Source: Homarus americanus
Lineage: Eukaryota; Arthropoda; Malacostraca; Decapoda; Nephropidae
DNA: 64,000 bases
NCBI RefSeq assembly: GCF_018991925.1
Contig: NW_024736071.1
Span: forward strand, 9,815,231 to 9,879,230
Direction of reading: 5' to 3'
How positions within the stretch are numbered: the first letter of the stretch is position 1; the number at the start of each line of letters is the position of its first letter. The position numbers and the translations under genes were made by a program. Shown here in pieces: positions 23,451-33,549 of this stretch. Under the pieces are notes generated by a model that did not search any database, was not told the origin of the DNA, and worked only from the letters and a program-made list of their open reading frames with translations.

Positions 23451-24132
23451 ATGTTGTGTGGTGCGGAAAATTCAGCCAGGTAGTAGGCAGCTAACAAACA
23501 GGGAGGTACTGCTCTCCCTACAACTCCTCTCCCGTCTTCGCCCAGCTAATCAGCGGCGCCGCTCACCTCACACCCCTGAACCTGCTGATCCGGAAGAATC
23601 GTATAAATACCCTCAGCCTCGCCGTGAAAAAAAAAGACTACCCTCCCAACCACACAGGACCTGGGAGGGCCCACTAACCGCATCGCAGTAAAAAAAAAGT
23701 ATAATAAGCAGCACTATATAAATAAACCAATACTAATACAAAGGTCAGACGACCCAAGGGAGCAAAACAAAGATAAAAAAACAAAAACAATAGGAAAGAT
23801 GAAGCGATCTGGTTGAGCCCAGATTCTTCCTACTACTGTATTTGTTTCACTTCAATCCTCAATAATCTTCTTTCACCTCATAACTCAAGACCCCAAAGCC
23901 AAAGGACATTCTACTCAACCTTCTCAAGCGGACAGGACCTCCTCTCAACAAGCTCCTCACCACACAGCAATTCCCTAGCACTGCATTGTACATACAATAC
24001 ATGGAGAGTTAAGCTATTCTGAGTTTCCTTTCTCATCTCCATTCTGAGTGCGAGATCTCCCTTATTGTACGTGTGTATGTGGCCATAACAAAGAGAACTT
24101 AGATAACTGAGCCACAGCTACACTACGCTACA
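23451..24132 (+). other. Probable 5' LTR and leader of a gypsy-type element
   Basis: The sequence ends CTACGCTACA directly before AA and TGGTGACCC at 24,135. That is the tRNA primer-binding site arrangement of gypsy-type elements, so an LTR should end at about 24,132. The LTR start is not visible because no complete second LTR exists for comparison. A frame at 23,458-23,691 rich in Arg and Pro has no recognisable domain. Confidence 0.45.
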
Positions 24133-24134
24133 AA

Positions 24135-25045
24135 TGGTGACCCACGGAGTGATGCACTCACACAGGATGGATGAGAAACGGCTCACTCCTCCAGTCTTCA
24201 ATCACAACATTGAAGACTGGCTAATCCACATGGAGGCAACTCTCATCGGCTCAAAAGCTACAGACAACAGAAATACGTCGCCCTGGTCTATTCCCTGCCC
24301 ATAGAAGTCAACACACAAGTCTCAGAAGTCATCACTAAGCCCCAGATGACAACAAATTCGCAGCTTTACGAGACGCTCACAAGAGGCGATACCAGCGGCC
24401 TGACACAAGTCTCCTGCAAGATTTATCAGGTCTCCCTCGGCAACTCAATTCCTACACGTCTCTGGGAAGAGATGCGGAGACTGAACTCTCGCCACACAGA
24501 CAGGCTTCCTGACACTATCCTGCGCCAACTTCACACGCAGAAGCTCCCTGTAGAAGTTCGTCTCGCCCTCTCGGCATTGGATTACTATACAACCTCGGCG
24601 ACCTATGCAGCCACGGCAGACAGAGGATTCCACGAATAGACTGCTGTGCACCATGCTGCCGCGAACAACTCAGTGGCCACACCATCACTTAGCTCCGGTC
24701 TCGTCAACCAGATCAATGCTCCTCAGAGAAGTAGCATACCACCAGACAAACAGGACATGAGGGACCAGCTACAATCTCGACACCACAGGATGGACACCCT
24801 CGAGCAGCTCTACTCCTCCAAGCCCTGCTGATCCTGCCCACGCCCCACGCACTGTGTCCTACCGAACCCGACATCCCAGTCTTGCCTCAGATGCCGCCGC
24901 CAACCCCAAGCACAGTGTACCTACCTTCTGCTGGTACCATCAACGTTTCGGTGCTAAGGCTAGACGCTATGAGGGTCCCTGCAACTACACGAGGAAACGA
25001 CGTCAACGGGGGTTGGTAAACGCCACAACCTCTGTCACTTCAGGC
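24135..25045 (+). pseudogene. Gypsy-type gag remnant
   Basis: This is the capsid-like protein of a Ty3/gypsy retrotransposon. From 24,167 the frame MDEKRLTPPVFNHNIEDWL starts a capsid N-terminal pattern. A frameshift near 24,270 moves it to ALVYSLPIEV. From 24,346 the frame continues with LPDTILRQLHTQKLPVEVRLAL, the typical gag helix of this group, to a stop at 24,639. A later frame (from 24,854) contains FCWYHQRFGAKARRYEGPC, the conserved Cys/His tail motif of arthropod gypsy gags. At least three frame changes exist. Gag would form the cytoplasmic particle. It is followed by integrase without any intervening polymerase. Confidence 0.8.
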
Positions 25046-25109
25046 GTCTCACCGCTGCCTGTCACCGACCACATCCAGCCACCCACTTATACGGGCTTCC
25101 CAGCGCCAC

Positions 25110-26200
25110 TTCACACAAAGTGTCGTATCGCCCGGCATCAAAGCTGACACTCGGAAATGGGTTGCCCAGTGCCTGGCCTACCAGGTAGTGCACCTCGACA
25201 TCATGGGACCTCTTCCATCTTCCTGCGGGAACACCTACATTTTCACCTGCATTGACCGTTACACCAAGTGGATGGAAGCTACTCCCATGCCTGATGCTAC
25301 AGCAGAGTCAGCTGTCTACGCTTTCCTGTCTGGTTGGGTCTCCCGTTTCGGTCCTCACATGACTATCATCACTGACCAAGGATTCCAGTTCGAGTCACAA
25401 CTCTGGCATAATCTCCTGCAGTTCCACGGCACTACCAGGCACCGCACTACAACTTATCATCCTCAGTCCAACAGCATGGAAGAGCGGTTTCATTGTCAGC
25501 TGAAGGACACCATCAGGGCACAGCACGACCCCTACAGCTGGATGGATGCTCTACCCTTAGTGCTCCTTGGCATCCGCGCATCACACAAAGAGGACATGGA
25601 CTACAGCCCAGCAGATCTCACCCTAGGTGAACCCCTTCGCCTGCCCGAGGACTTCTCACCTACTCCTGAACTCAACCACTTCACTCCTGCTGTCCGTCAC
25701 GACCTACTGAAAACACTACGACAGTCTTCCCATCACCCTGAACACATTCATCCCGCACCTCCTTCGCCAGTCTGCCCACCGTTACCGTTTGCAGCACCAC
25801 CTCGCCCACAACATTTTTGGGTATCCTCTTTCCATCCTCAGGTACCTACTGCTCCTGATATGGACCCTGCTCCTGACATGGACCCTGCTCCTGATGAGGA
25901 TCCTGCACCTGGCCCTGTGGACCCAAACATCCCACCCAGCGCCCCCGAGGACTTTGCAGCTGCTACGAGAGAAGCACCACATTGCTCGCCTGTTCCTCCC
26001 GCCACCCAACCTTCCCATATCTACAACCCTCCTTCTCCAGATGCTTTTCCTCGTGCTTCTCCCACAGATTATGTGCCATTCGACGGAGTTGTCACTCGTA
26101 GCGGCCGAGTGGTTCACGCCCCTGCCTGCTATGCCTCGCACGTGGGATACAACCCTGCCTACAACAAGTCTCCTGTCACGCCCGGAGGGGAGGGGGAGTA
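25110..26200 (+). pseudogene. Gypsy-type integrase, polymerase region deleted
   Basis: This is the integrase of the same element. It opens in the last half of the zinc finger (GIKADTRKWVAQCLAYQ, where the final Cys of CxxC is Tyr). It then jumps to the catalytic core: VHLDIMGPLP carries the first Asp, IITDQGFQFES the second, and SMEERFHCQLK the Glu. The core runs about 25,188-25,660, followed by a Pro-rich C-terminal part with DPAPDMDPAPD repeats and a TRSGRVV motif near 26,090. Protease, RT, RNase H and most of the zinc finger are absent between about 25,045 and 25,125. A polypurine tract (GGAGGGGAGGGGGAG) at about 26,183-26,198 marks the expected 3' LTR start. The frame has no stop there and runs on. 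Confidence 0.88.
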
Positions 26201-26203
26201 TTG

Positions 26204-26400
26204 TCGTGTTGTTGTGTTGTTGAGATTGTCGGACCGTAGTCCGACACGGGCCTGTGCCTGTAGGCGGCCCGTTTGGTGGTTCTGGCTGGTGCTCTTGGAG
26301 CAGCCAGACCGGATTGGGATTGGGGATGAAGGTTGTCCTACCTGCAGATATGAAAGGATACTGCAGGTTTGCAAGTATGAGCGGATCCTCGGTCAGTGAA
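26204..26400 (-). mobile_element. 3' end of minus-strand LINE abutting the gypsy polypurine tract
   Basis: On the minus strand this is the sequence after the stop of the LINE protein. It ends in CAACAACACAACAACAC, a short simple repeat like a LINE tail. That tail lies directly beside the gypsy polypurine tract, so the LINE probably inserted at the start of the 3' LTR. Alternatively, the first 20 bases could belong to the LTR. Confidence 0.45.
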
Positions 26401-26403
26401 CGC

Positions 26404-26850
26404 TTACCACTCCGTGGTCAGTTTCGGAGTGGCGCTCCCCCCAAACTGGGGCCCGCACTTGCTGGGGGAGGATACTTCCTCAGTTATGTGGGTGGTGGGT
26501 ATCGTGTGATGACCCGGAGAAGGTGGTGAATGTGGTTTGTTTGGGCCTTTCGGGTTAGAGTAGCCGCTGGTGTTGTGTGTTCTTCTTGGAAGTTTCGAAT
26601 TGTTTCGGAGACTTTGTGTGACTTCGCAGTCGAGGTGATAGTGTTCCAGTAGGTTGGCCGCTGGCTCCTGACAGTAGGTGCATTCCCTGACGACATTTCC
26701 GCTCGTCTGCCAGGAGCACTTGTACCCTAGTCGTAGTCGATGAAGGCTAACTTGGGTTTGTCTTTGTGTTTTCTTGTCCGCGAATGGTGATTCCCCCTTT
26801 TGTAGGCACCGGGTACCATTTGGCTGATTGGGAACTGTATGTATATTATG
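26404..26850 (-). pseudogene. LINE ORF2 C-terminal zinc-knuckle part
   Basis: The minus-strand reading TQVSLHRLRLGYKCSW is followed by CTYCQEPAANLLEHYHLDC. This is the terminal Cys/His motif (CxxC...H...C) seen in LINE ORF2 proteins of the I group that carry RNase H. It is the continuation of the RNase H frame at 27,186-28,088 and is separated from it by about 330 bases of inserted sequence. The frame ends with KLTTEW and a stop at 26,404. Confidence 0.75.
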
Positions 26851-27180
26851 TATGGGAAATATATACATTGATATATATTAATTGTATTATGCAATATGTA
26901 CTTATATATCTGCATTTCATGTACGAATTCCATTTATATATATTACTTATTTAGCCTAGCCAGCAGCGTGTGGTAATGCCTTTATTATGTTCCACACGCT
27001 TAGTTAATGTGCCTGGCGACATCTGGAAGCTGCTGCATGTATCGCTTGCCACATGTCGCCTGGGGGTTCAGTTGGCACACAGTAAGAGTAGGGAAGTGCC
27101 GTATTTGCTTGTACCTCTGCACGTCCAGCAATAAGAACCTACAAAGAACTCTACAGGTGTTTTTGTTCGCCCCTGTAGAT
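26850..27180. mobile_element. Insertion splitting the LINE, shared with 50.56-50.66 kb
   Basis: The LINE protein breaks at both sides of this segment. The inverse complement of about 26,935-27,030 (GTCGCCAGGCACATTAA, CACACGCTGCTGGCTAGGCT, AATATATATAAATGG) closely matches 50,560-50,660. It has no coding capacity, and the exact ends and target duplication are not resolved. Confidence 0.6.
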
Positions 27181-27185
27181 AGAAC

Positions 27186-28088
27186 TTAGTACTTAGAACA
27201 TGTACAGGAACCAGCGTTGAATGAGTCAAGGAAGCGCTTTTGGATGTGGAGCTTGGTAGTCTTTCTGAGGTGGTTCTTGATCTGTTGCACGCTTGCTGGA
27301 ACTTGGATGTGTATGCTTCTAGAACGTGTGACTGCCTTGGCTGCTTCGTCTGCCATGTCATTTCCCCCGATCCCTACATGACTCGGAATCCAGTGTAAGA
27401 CGACTGGGTGATTTTGTCTTTGGAAGTCCTGTAGCTGTGCGAGGATCGAGGTTATGATGTGGACGTTGTCTCTTGGTTGACTGTTTTGCAGCGCCTGCAT
27501 GGCCGTTTTCGAGTCCGTGTGAATTATGTTGGACTTGTTGTGTTGTGATGCAGCGTGTTGTAGGGCCTTTGAGATTGCTACCAACTCTGTTTGTAGGGTG
27601 GAGCAGTCATTAGAAAGTCTCCATCGGAGGGTCTGATCTTGGGTGTAGAAGGCCGCTCCGGATGTATGATGTTTTGGGTCCACCGAGCCGTCTGTGAAGT
27701 ATGATGCTGCATCAGCCGGTGTCTCGGTGGCTATGGCTTCCAGAGTTATTCTTTTGAGGTCCTCCTTCTGGAGGTTGGCTTTGCTATCATCTAGTTCGGT
27801 GATTTTGAATGTGGCTGGTGGAGGGCTCCATGGTGATGGAACTACATAATCCCTGTCTCGTGTGTCTTGGTTCCTCTTGACGAGTGTTTCTGCTTGCTGG
27901 TGCCTGATTACCTTGCTTGCCTTGTGGAACCAGGTGGCCCCTCGCACTCTGTGGTCGAGGTGGAGGGAGGCACTGATTCGCGTTTTGGCAACTGTGGGCT
28001 TATCTGATCTACAGATTTTGGCGAGGGGACAGGCTGTCACCTGCTTGACTAGTACTGCCAGGGGTGGTAGTTCAGTTTCCATTTGCAA
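27186..28088 (-). pseudogene. LINE ORF2 RNase H domain (I-like group)
   Basis: RNase H removes element RNA during target-primed reverse transcription. The minus-strand frame reads ASYFTDGSVDPK (first Asp), LQTELVAISKAL (Glu), IIHTDSKTAMQAL (second Asp) and HWIPSHVGIGGNDMADEAAK (His and last Asp), so all four catalytic positions are preserved. Upstream, VRGATWFHKASKV forms the connection. The frame ends at the insertion at 27,180. Together with the RT thumb at 28,049-28,400 and the C-terminal knuckle it forms one 5'-truncated LINE. Confidence 0.9.
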
Positions 28089-28424
28089 ATTGCAAATTCT
28101 GGTCCACTGGATGCTCCAAGCATGGTCCTGAGAGCATTATTTTGGATAACTTCTAGCTTAGCTATCTGGTCCTCTCTCAGTCCAATGAGCGCTGGAGCAC
28201 TGTAATCTACCAGCGATCTGATGGCGGCTGTGTAGTAGGCTTTGAGCACATGTATGTTCGCTCTTGCGGTTGTGCTGGTGAGCGACCTCATTATGTTGTG
28301 TCTGCTCTTCGTCCTGTGCCTGAGATACTCGAGTTGCGGCTTGAAAGTGAGTTTCTGATCTAACAAGATTCCAAGACACTGGTGGGTATGTTACCAGCCT
28401 CGAGGGGGAGGCCAGTGAGACCAA
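28049..28424 (-). pseudogene. LINE RT thumb fragment
   Basis: The minus-strand frame MLDQKLTFKPQLEYL and VLKAYYTAAIRSLVDYSAP, then IQNNALRTMLGAS, is the segment after the RT palm in RNase-H-bearing LINEs. A frameshift of one step joins it to the RNase H frame. The catalytic palm is missing, so the element is truncated at about 28,424. Confidence 0.82.
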
Positions 28425-28607
28425 GGTAGGTATCTACCTACCTTGACTGAGACAGTGGTGTACTGTTCATCGCCTCACACCCCAAAACTACATTTTGAGT
28501 AATATCCCCTAGGCCATGGGTTAGTTAAGACGTCGACCCCACCCTCTCTCTCCTGAAGGGAACGGGACACCACACAGAGTCCTCCACCGTCGCCCCGTCC
28601 TGTGGAC
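28425..28607. other. Spacer, nothing recognised
   Basis: A short non-coding stretch between the LINE truncation point and the tandem repeat. GGTAGGTATCTACCTACC near 28,424-28,441 is a small palindrome. Confidence 0.4.
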
Positions 28608-29075
28608 CGTCAGTGACACGAGACTAAGTGTGCATACTAACCTAGGATGTTATCCCCGTATATGAGGTGTGGATGCCTGGTTGCAACAAGAGCAATCCAG
28701 GCTGGCCTATCAAACCTACAGTAAATGGTTAATCAAGTCACGCTTACAGAGTTCTCCTGCGTGACACCCGTCTACAGTGACCGTGATCGCCACAAGATTA
28801 AGTGTGTTAACCTAGGCTTGTATTCCCCGTGGAAAAATCACGTGAGGAAGCCTGGTGGCGACAAAAGCAATCCAGGCTGGCCTACTGAACCTAAGTGGTT
28901 AATCAAGTCACGCTTACCAGTTCTCCTTGCCTTGACAACCGTCTACTGGAATTGTCAGTGACGCGAGACTATGTGTGGTAACCCAATAGTACCTTTTGTT
29001 GTTACTCCCCGTGGAAAAAAGTTCTTGTGCGGAAGCCTGGTTGCAACAAGAGCAATCCAGGCTTTGTTAAGTCAT
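28608..29075. repeat. Tandem repeat, about 178-bp unit, 2.6 copies
   Basis: GCAATCCAGGCTGGCC occurs near 28,691 and 28,869 and, shortened, near 29,052. GAGACTAAGTGTG, TTAATCAAGTCACGCTTAC and CCCCGTGGAAAAA recur in the same order. The units have diverged, so this is not a recent array. Confidence 0.85.
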
Positions 29076-30888
29076 ACCCATAGTAGAGTAATCACATGTG
29101 TCCCCAAGTTGAAAATTCCCTCTTTTAGAAGATTAATTTTATTACAGCGTAACGTGAGTGACTCATATATCCATGCAAATTGTAAATCATTGTATGGAAG
29201 CTTGACAAATAAATGTAAGTGCAATTATCTGCCAGTATCTGTGATCCTATCTTATTATTACTAAAGATAATGACTGATTGGTTATGACAAAGTATAATCA
29301 ATAACTTATATGGATGTTGGAAATTAATGGAACTCATTAAATCATCATTTATCAAGTATAAATCATGGAATGTCGGGTGGTGGAGTGAATTTCTAGGTAG
29401 ATACACCATAATCTCCTGTAAGTAACCAGTGTGAAGGTATCGAACTCTACGGTAAGAAATATTAGAAACACAATATATTATAATCTTTATATAATATAAT
29501 CCACACCTTAGACAATTAATATAAAAATCCATGACAATAATAAACACAAAGAAACATAAAGAAATGAAAAAAAAGATCAAGAGTGAGAAACAATATTTGT
29601 ATGTTGTGTTGTCAATGGTAAGAGAAACACTTGAGACCCTGCAATTGTGTGTAAATGAGGCAGAAAGTCAGATCAGCAACCTGGGACTTGGTCACAAATT
29701 TTTGGGCGCCATATGGCAGCAGGGTCTACCATTAGACAACACATTATACTTCCAATATCTTCCCAGGCGGTAGTACCTCCCTGTTTGTTAGGTTAGGTTA
29801 GGTTAGGTTAGGTTAGGTTAGGTTAGGTAAGCATTAGGATGCTTAATCCTCAGTTGAAATAAATGAGATTACTAATCTTCGAGATGCGAAATTTGTAACT
29901 ACATTATCATTTTTCCAAGCAAAACATAAATCGTACGCTTGAAATGTGTAATTGAAGTCGGCAAACGTTTATGATAAATGAGAACCAGGAGTTATGCTTC
30001 TTCTAATCGGGTTACTTAGGATCAGTTCTGTAATATTCCATCTTTGCACATTTAAGATAATTCACAGTGAGTAATTTAGGATACCTCAAATCAAAATAAT
30101 TTCATAGACTTATTCAGTTTCCTCAGCCATAAATTCGGAAGTACATTATAAGTACAGTAGTTTTCTTTGTACATGGATGAGAAGACTGTTTGACTCAGCT
30201 GAGTAGTAATGTATATCAAAGCACATATGTGTTGGGTTTCTAAAGAGGTTTGCCTTAGTGTCGTGCCATTCCTATGTTGACAGAAATTTAAATGAATAGT
30301 TTCTCATTAAAATGATTTTCTCCAACAATTTGAACAATAACAGTTGTCCAAGTAAATTAGACCCATTTATCATTAAACCATGGCAGTAACGTTGGTATAT
30401 GATCAGGCATAGTAACTTTTTCTTACTTGGATTTTCTTCACCTGCACCTGTCAGGTGAGGAAAGTTCTTACAGCAAGTTAGCGTATTCTCTAGTGCAGCG
30501 GTTCCCAAAGTAGGGTTCATGAAAGGTTATTAAGGGGAATGTGAAAAAATTAATTTATGAAGAAAAAGTACAACCAAGCAAACATAACAATAAATAGTAA
30601 TAGCGCCTTTTTTGTAGTACAATGCATCAGGGATTCCTAACTTAGGGTACATTATCCTAAGTTGGGTATTTTTGGACTTTTCCATTCGGTAATGAGTGAC
30701 AGACAAATATTATTGTATTCATGTAAATATAATGCATAACATGATTATTGATAATAATACAAATGAAACACATGGCGCGTACCATGTAAGCAGGTGTACT
30801 GTACTTACTCTGTCATGTTCAGTGAACTGGTTAGTTGATACAACAGGTAGGTGCAACACCCAGCAACAAATTAAAGGAGTGCATGTGG

Positions 30889-30890
<2 letters not shown>
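29076..30890. other. AT-rich sequence, no gene recognised
   Basis: Open frames at 29,125-29,580 (minus) and 29,531-29,773 (plus) are low-complexity and have no family motif. The segment 29,773-29,790 (GTACCTCCCTGTTTGTTAG) is the reverse complement of sequence near 23,493-23,511. Confidence 0.4.
29788..29827. repeat. Interstitial telomere-type repeat (TTAGG)8
   Basis: Eight exact tandem TTAGG units. TTAGG is the ancestral arthropod telomere repeat. The run sits in ordinary interspersed sequence, so it is an interstitial tract and not a chromosome end. Confidence 0.95.

Positions 30891-30918
<28 letters not shown>
30891..30918. repeat. (ATCT)n microsatellite
   Basis: About seven units of ATCT directly before a Helitron-like left end. 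Confidence 0.95.
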
Positions 30919-30923
<5 letters not shown>

Positions 30924-31205
30924 AATAATAAAAGGACGTGTCTGTCTGTGTTTTCAGTTCCAGCCATAGCTCCAAAACGGAAGCAGTTAGAGACCTGAAG
31001 CTTTACACACATATTACATGTGTCCCAAAGTTGTGCACCCTAGTATTACTATATACCACGGGCCCCCAGGTGGTCCGAGAAAAACCCCCAAACCTTCCCC
31101 GACTGAGACATCACCGCGGTGATTTGGGAGGTGGTTACCCGTGTCAGGAAGGGTTAAGCTGTATGTACTGTCCCTACCACGAGTGAAGGCGGGCAATTTT
31201 GCTAG
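30919..31205 (+). mobile_element. Small non-autonomous Helitron-like element
   Basis: It begins TCTATAATAATAAAAGGACG with A before TC, and contains TGTCTGTCTGTG, a common start of arthropod Helitrons. It ends GCAATTTTGCTAG followed by T, giving the 5'-TC...CTAG-3' ends inserted between A and T. There is no coding capacity. The 3' hairpin is weak, so the call is moderate. Confidence 0.5.
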
Positions 31206-32635
31206 TTTTGTCACATGTCTTGGGTATTGGAAGTGAACAAAAGATAGGCCAGTAAGATTACCGAGTGTTTGCTTAGAGCTGGTTGGTGTAACCTAATCAA
31301 CTGGAAGAAGTGCCTGTGGTCAGACAGCATTAATTACACATTATTAACTGTCACAACCATGACACTCCCTGGTTACAACCCGTGTTCCTAAAAGTAATGC
31401 ATCTTGATAATTATAAGACCTGACGTGCATTATTATCTACTGACAGGAAGTCATCCTCCTATAAACTTTGTCACTGCGACCTACTTTTGGGGAAATTTAA
31501 GTCCGGTTTTTATTCAAATTCAACACAGGTTTCTCAGTAGTGTAAAACGCTAATGGGTATCTGGTCAGATTTCACTTACTCATCCTCCCTGAAAAAACTA
31601 GATTGGGTGGTCTTACTTTCTATGGACACCCAGGTCACATTAATTTTGATGTTCAACTTTGCTTTTACTATACTAATGCAACATGCTACTGTTACCAAGC
31701 TTCATGCATATAATTGTCTCTTATATGCAATTACACCGTGGAACTCAATACAGTATAAAGGAACAGAAACGTCAATGGAGGCGAAGATCTTTCTTGTCAG
31801 TTCATGTTATCGTTGCGTGGTGTCTGCTGTGTATGAGTACTGTACTCAACTCTCAAATGTCTGACAAAGAAACGACATCTTCGATGAACATTTATGTTGT
31901 CACGATTTACTTGTATCTTCTTGTTTCATGATAACTGGAACACTGACTTAGACATTCCTACAAGGCATTATGACCAACTTTCTCCTATCTAGAGTATTTT
32001 ATCATTGCTAGTGGCATACAGTATAAACATATAAAATGGTCTTCCATGAAAATCGAGGTACTGTCACAGTAGTAGTTTCTTTAAGCTAATTAGTTACATC
32101 CATAAGGCAGCAGACAACCCAAATCTAACATAAACAAACTCTAAACGGATGAAGGGATAGAGGAGGAAGAGGGAATGGTGGAAGGATGGGGGATGGAAGT
32201 ATGGAAGGGCAAGAGGAGGGAGCCAGCAGGGTGGATGGATGTGGAGAGGGGGTGGGAGCTTAGTAATCGAGGAGGTAGGTAGGTGGTGGGGGCCGATCAA
32301 GGCAGAGGGAGCAGGTGAGGGTCATGGGCGAGTGAGTGGTCACTGCACTTTCACGGCCACTAGTCCTGCCTGAAGGGTTGTAGTGAGAGGAGAAGGTGTC
32401 GCCTACGAGTCTTAGTCCGGTTTATCATATCGTCTGTACCTTTCTCTTTTTATTAGGGGGGGGGGGGTCAATGATGTAGAATAACGAAATAGATTATATT
32501 ATTCATAGAAGCAATATCTGGGTGCAATAAAATGAGGTTTGCGGAGACATTCTATTTTTTAGGTTACATAAAATATGTGAATTGGTTAGATTAGGTTTTT
32601 TTATGTCTAAGATGACTTGAATTAGGTTTGGGATA
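31206..32635. other. Non-coding sequence, no gene recognised
   Basis: The frames at 31,553-31,931 have no recognisable domain. The stretch at 32,150-32,330 is G-rich on the plus strand (GGAGG-type), and a run of 11 G lies near 32,456. Confidence 0.4.
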
Positions 32636-33028
32636 CGTGTTAGAGAGAGAGTTTTTATGAGAAAGAAAGTTCACAGAGGAAATATAATAAAGATAGAGAA
32701 TTTATTACAGATTGGAGTGAAAATGTATATAGGAGAGGAAGTACACACAGGAGAAAAAGTACAAACAGGAGAGAAAGTTAACGCGGAGAGGATAGTACAG
32801 TATTTATAGTAGAGAAAGTACATACAAGAGAGAAATTTAACAAAGGGAAGATAGTGCAGTATGTATAGAAGAGAAAGTACATACAGGGGAGAAAGGATTT
32901 ACACTGAGAGAGTAGAACTGAGAAAGTTTGTACTTATACTTGAAAAATCGCATGTGAAAGAGAATATATAAAAAGTGGGAAATTATCCACATAAAAATAA
33001 AAGAAAATGTGTTTATAGAAGAGAAAGT
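32636..33028. repeat. Purine-rich degenerate minisatellite
   Basis: GAGAGAAAGTA / GAGAAAGTACATACA-type units recur irregularly every 25-40 bases between about 32,640 and 32,925. A similar but shorter region lies at 42,340-42,530. Confidence 0.65.
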
Positions 33029-33046
33029 GTTATATCAGTGTTATAT

Positions 33047-33048
<2 letters not shown>

Positions 33049-33094
<46 letters not shown>
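33049..33094. repeat. (GT)n microsatellite
   Basis: About 22 GT units. Confidence 0.98.
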
Positions 33095-33096
<2 letters not shown>

Positions 33097-33549
33097 ACAG
33101 GATGGTGTAATGCATCTAGTGTGGCAGCATAATATTAGTGTTAGGCTGCAAGCACTGCTTGCTCCCTCTTGCTTTCAGCTACCGCCGCTGGCTAGCCCTC
33201 GTGGCGAACAGGGAAGCAGCTTGCATAAGTCTTCCCCTGCCAGTACACAGCCTCTTCACCATCAAGACTCCTGCTGTGCCTCCTCGTGGCAACACACAGT
33301 AACTAAGTACCACGTGGCCCAAGGCTAGACAAAGCAGGGGATCTCGGAGTAGCAGTGAGGACCAGAGGGACAGTGCATAGGCCCACTGGCATGGGAACAC
33401 GTCCTGGAGCCTACCAACCATTGCCCGCTACCTTGCGTATTAACCTTGGTAAGTATAAGGCTACGGGAGTAAACCCAGAACGAAAAATGTGCGGTGGAGC
33501 CCCGCATGAGGCAGACATGCTTACAGAGCTCCAACAAGACCCCAACAGC
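33095..33549. other. Possible LINE 5' region
   Basis: GC-richer sequence directly before the RTE-like element copy 1. The part before about 33,550 has no counterpart in copy 2, which is cut at an (AT)n tract, so I cannot tell whether it belongs to the element. Confidence 0.35.

Noticed and set aside
25782..26223. Frames overlapping the integrase C-terminal region on both strands
   Set aside because: They are shadows of the Pro-rich integrase tail, with no domain of their own.
29125..29580. 151-codon minus-strand frame with hydrophobic start
   Set aside because: AT-rich, no family motif, no splice context. It is most likely chance.
29788..29827. Chromosome end (telomere)
   Set aside because: Only eight units, with ordinary interspersed sequence on both sides.
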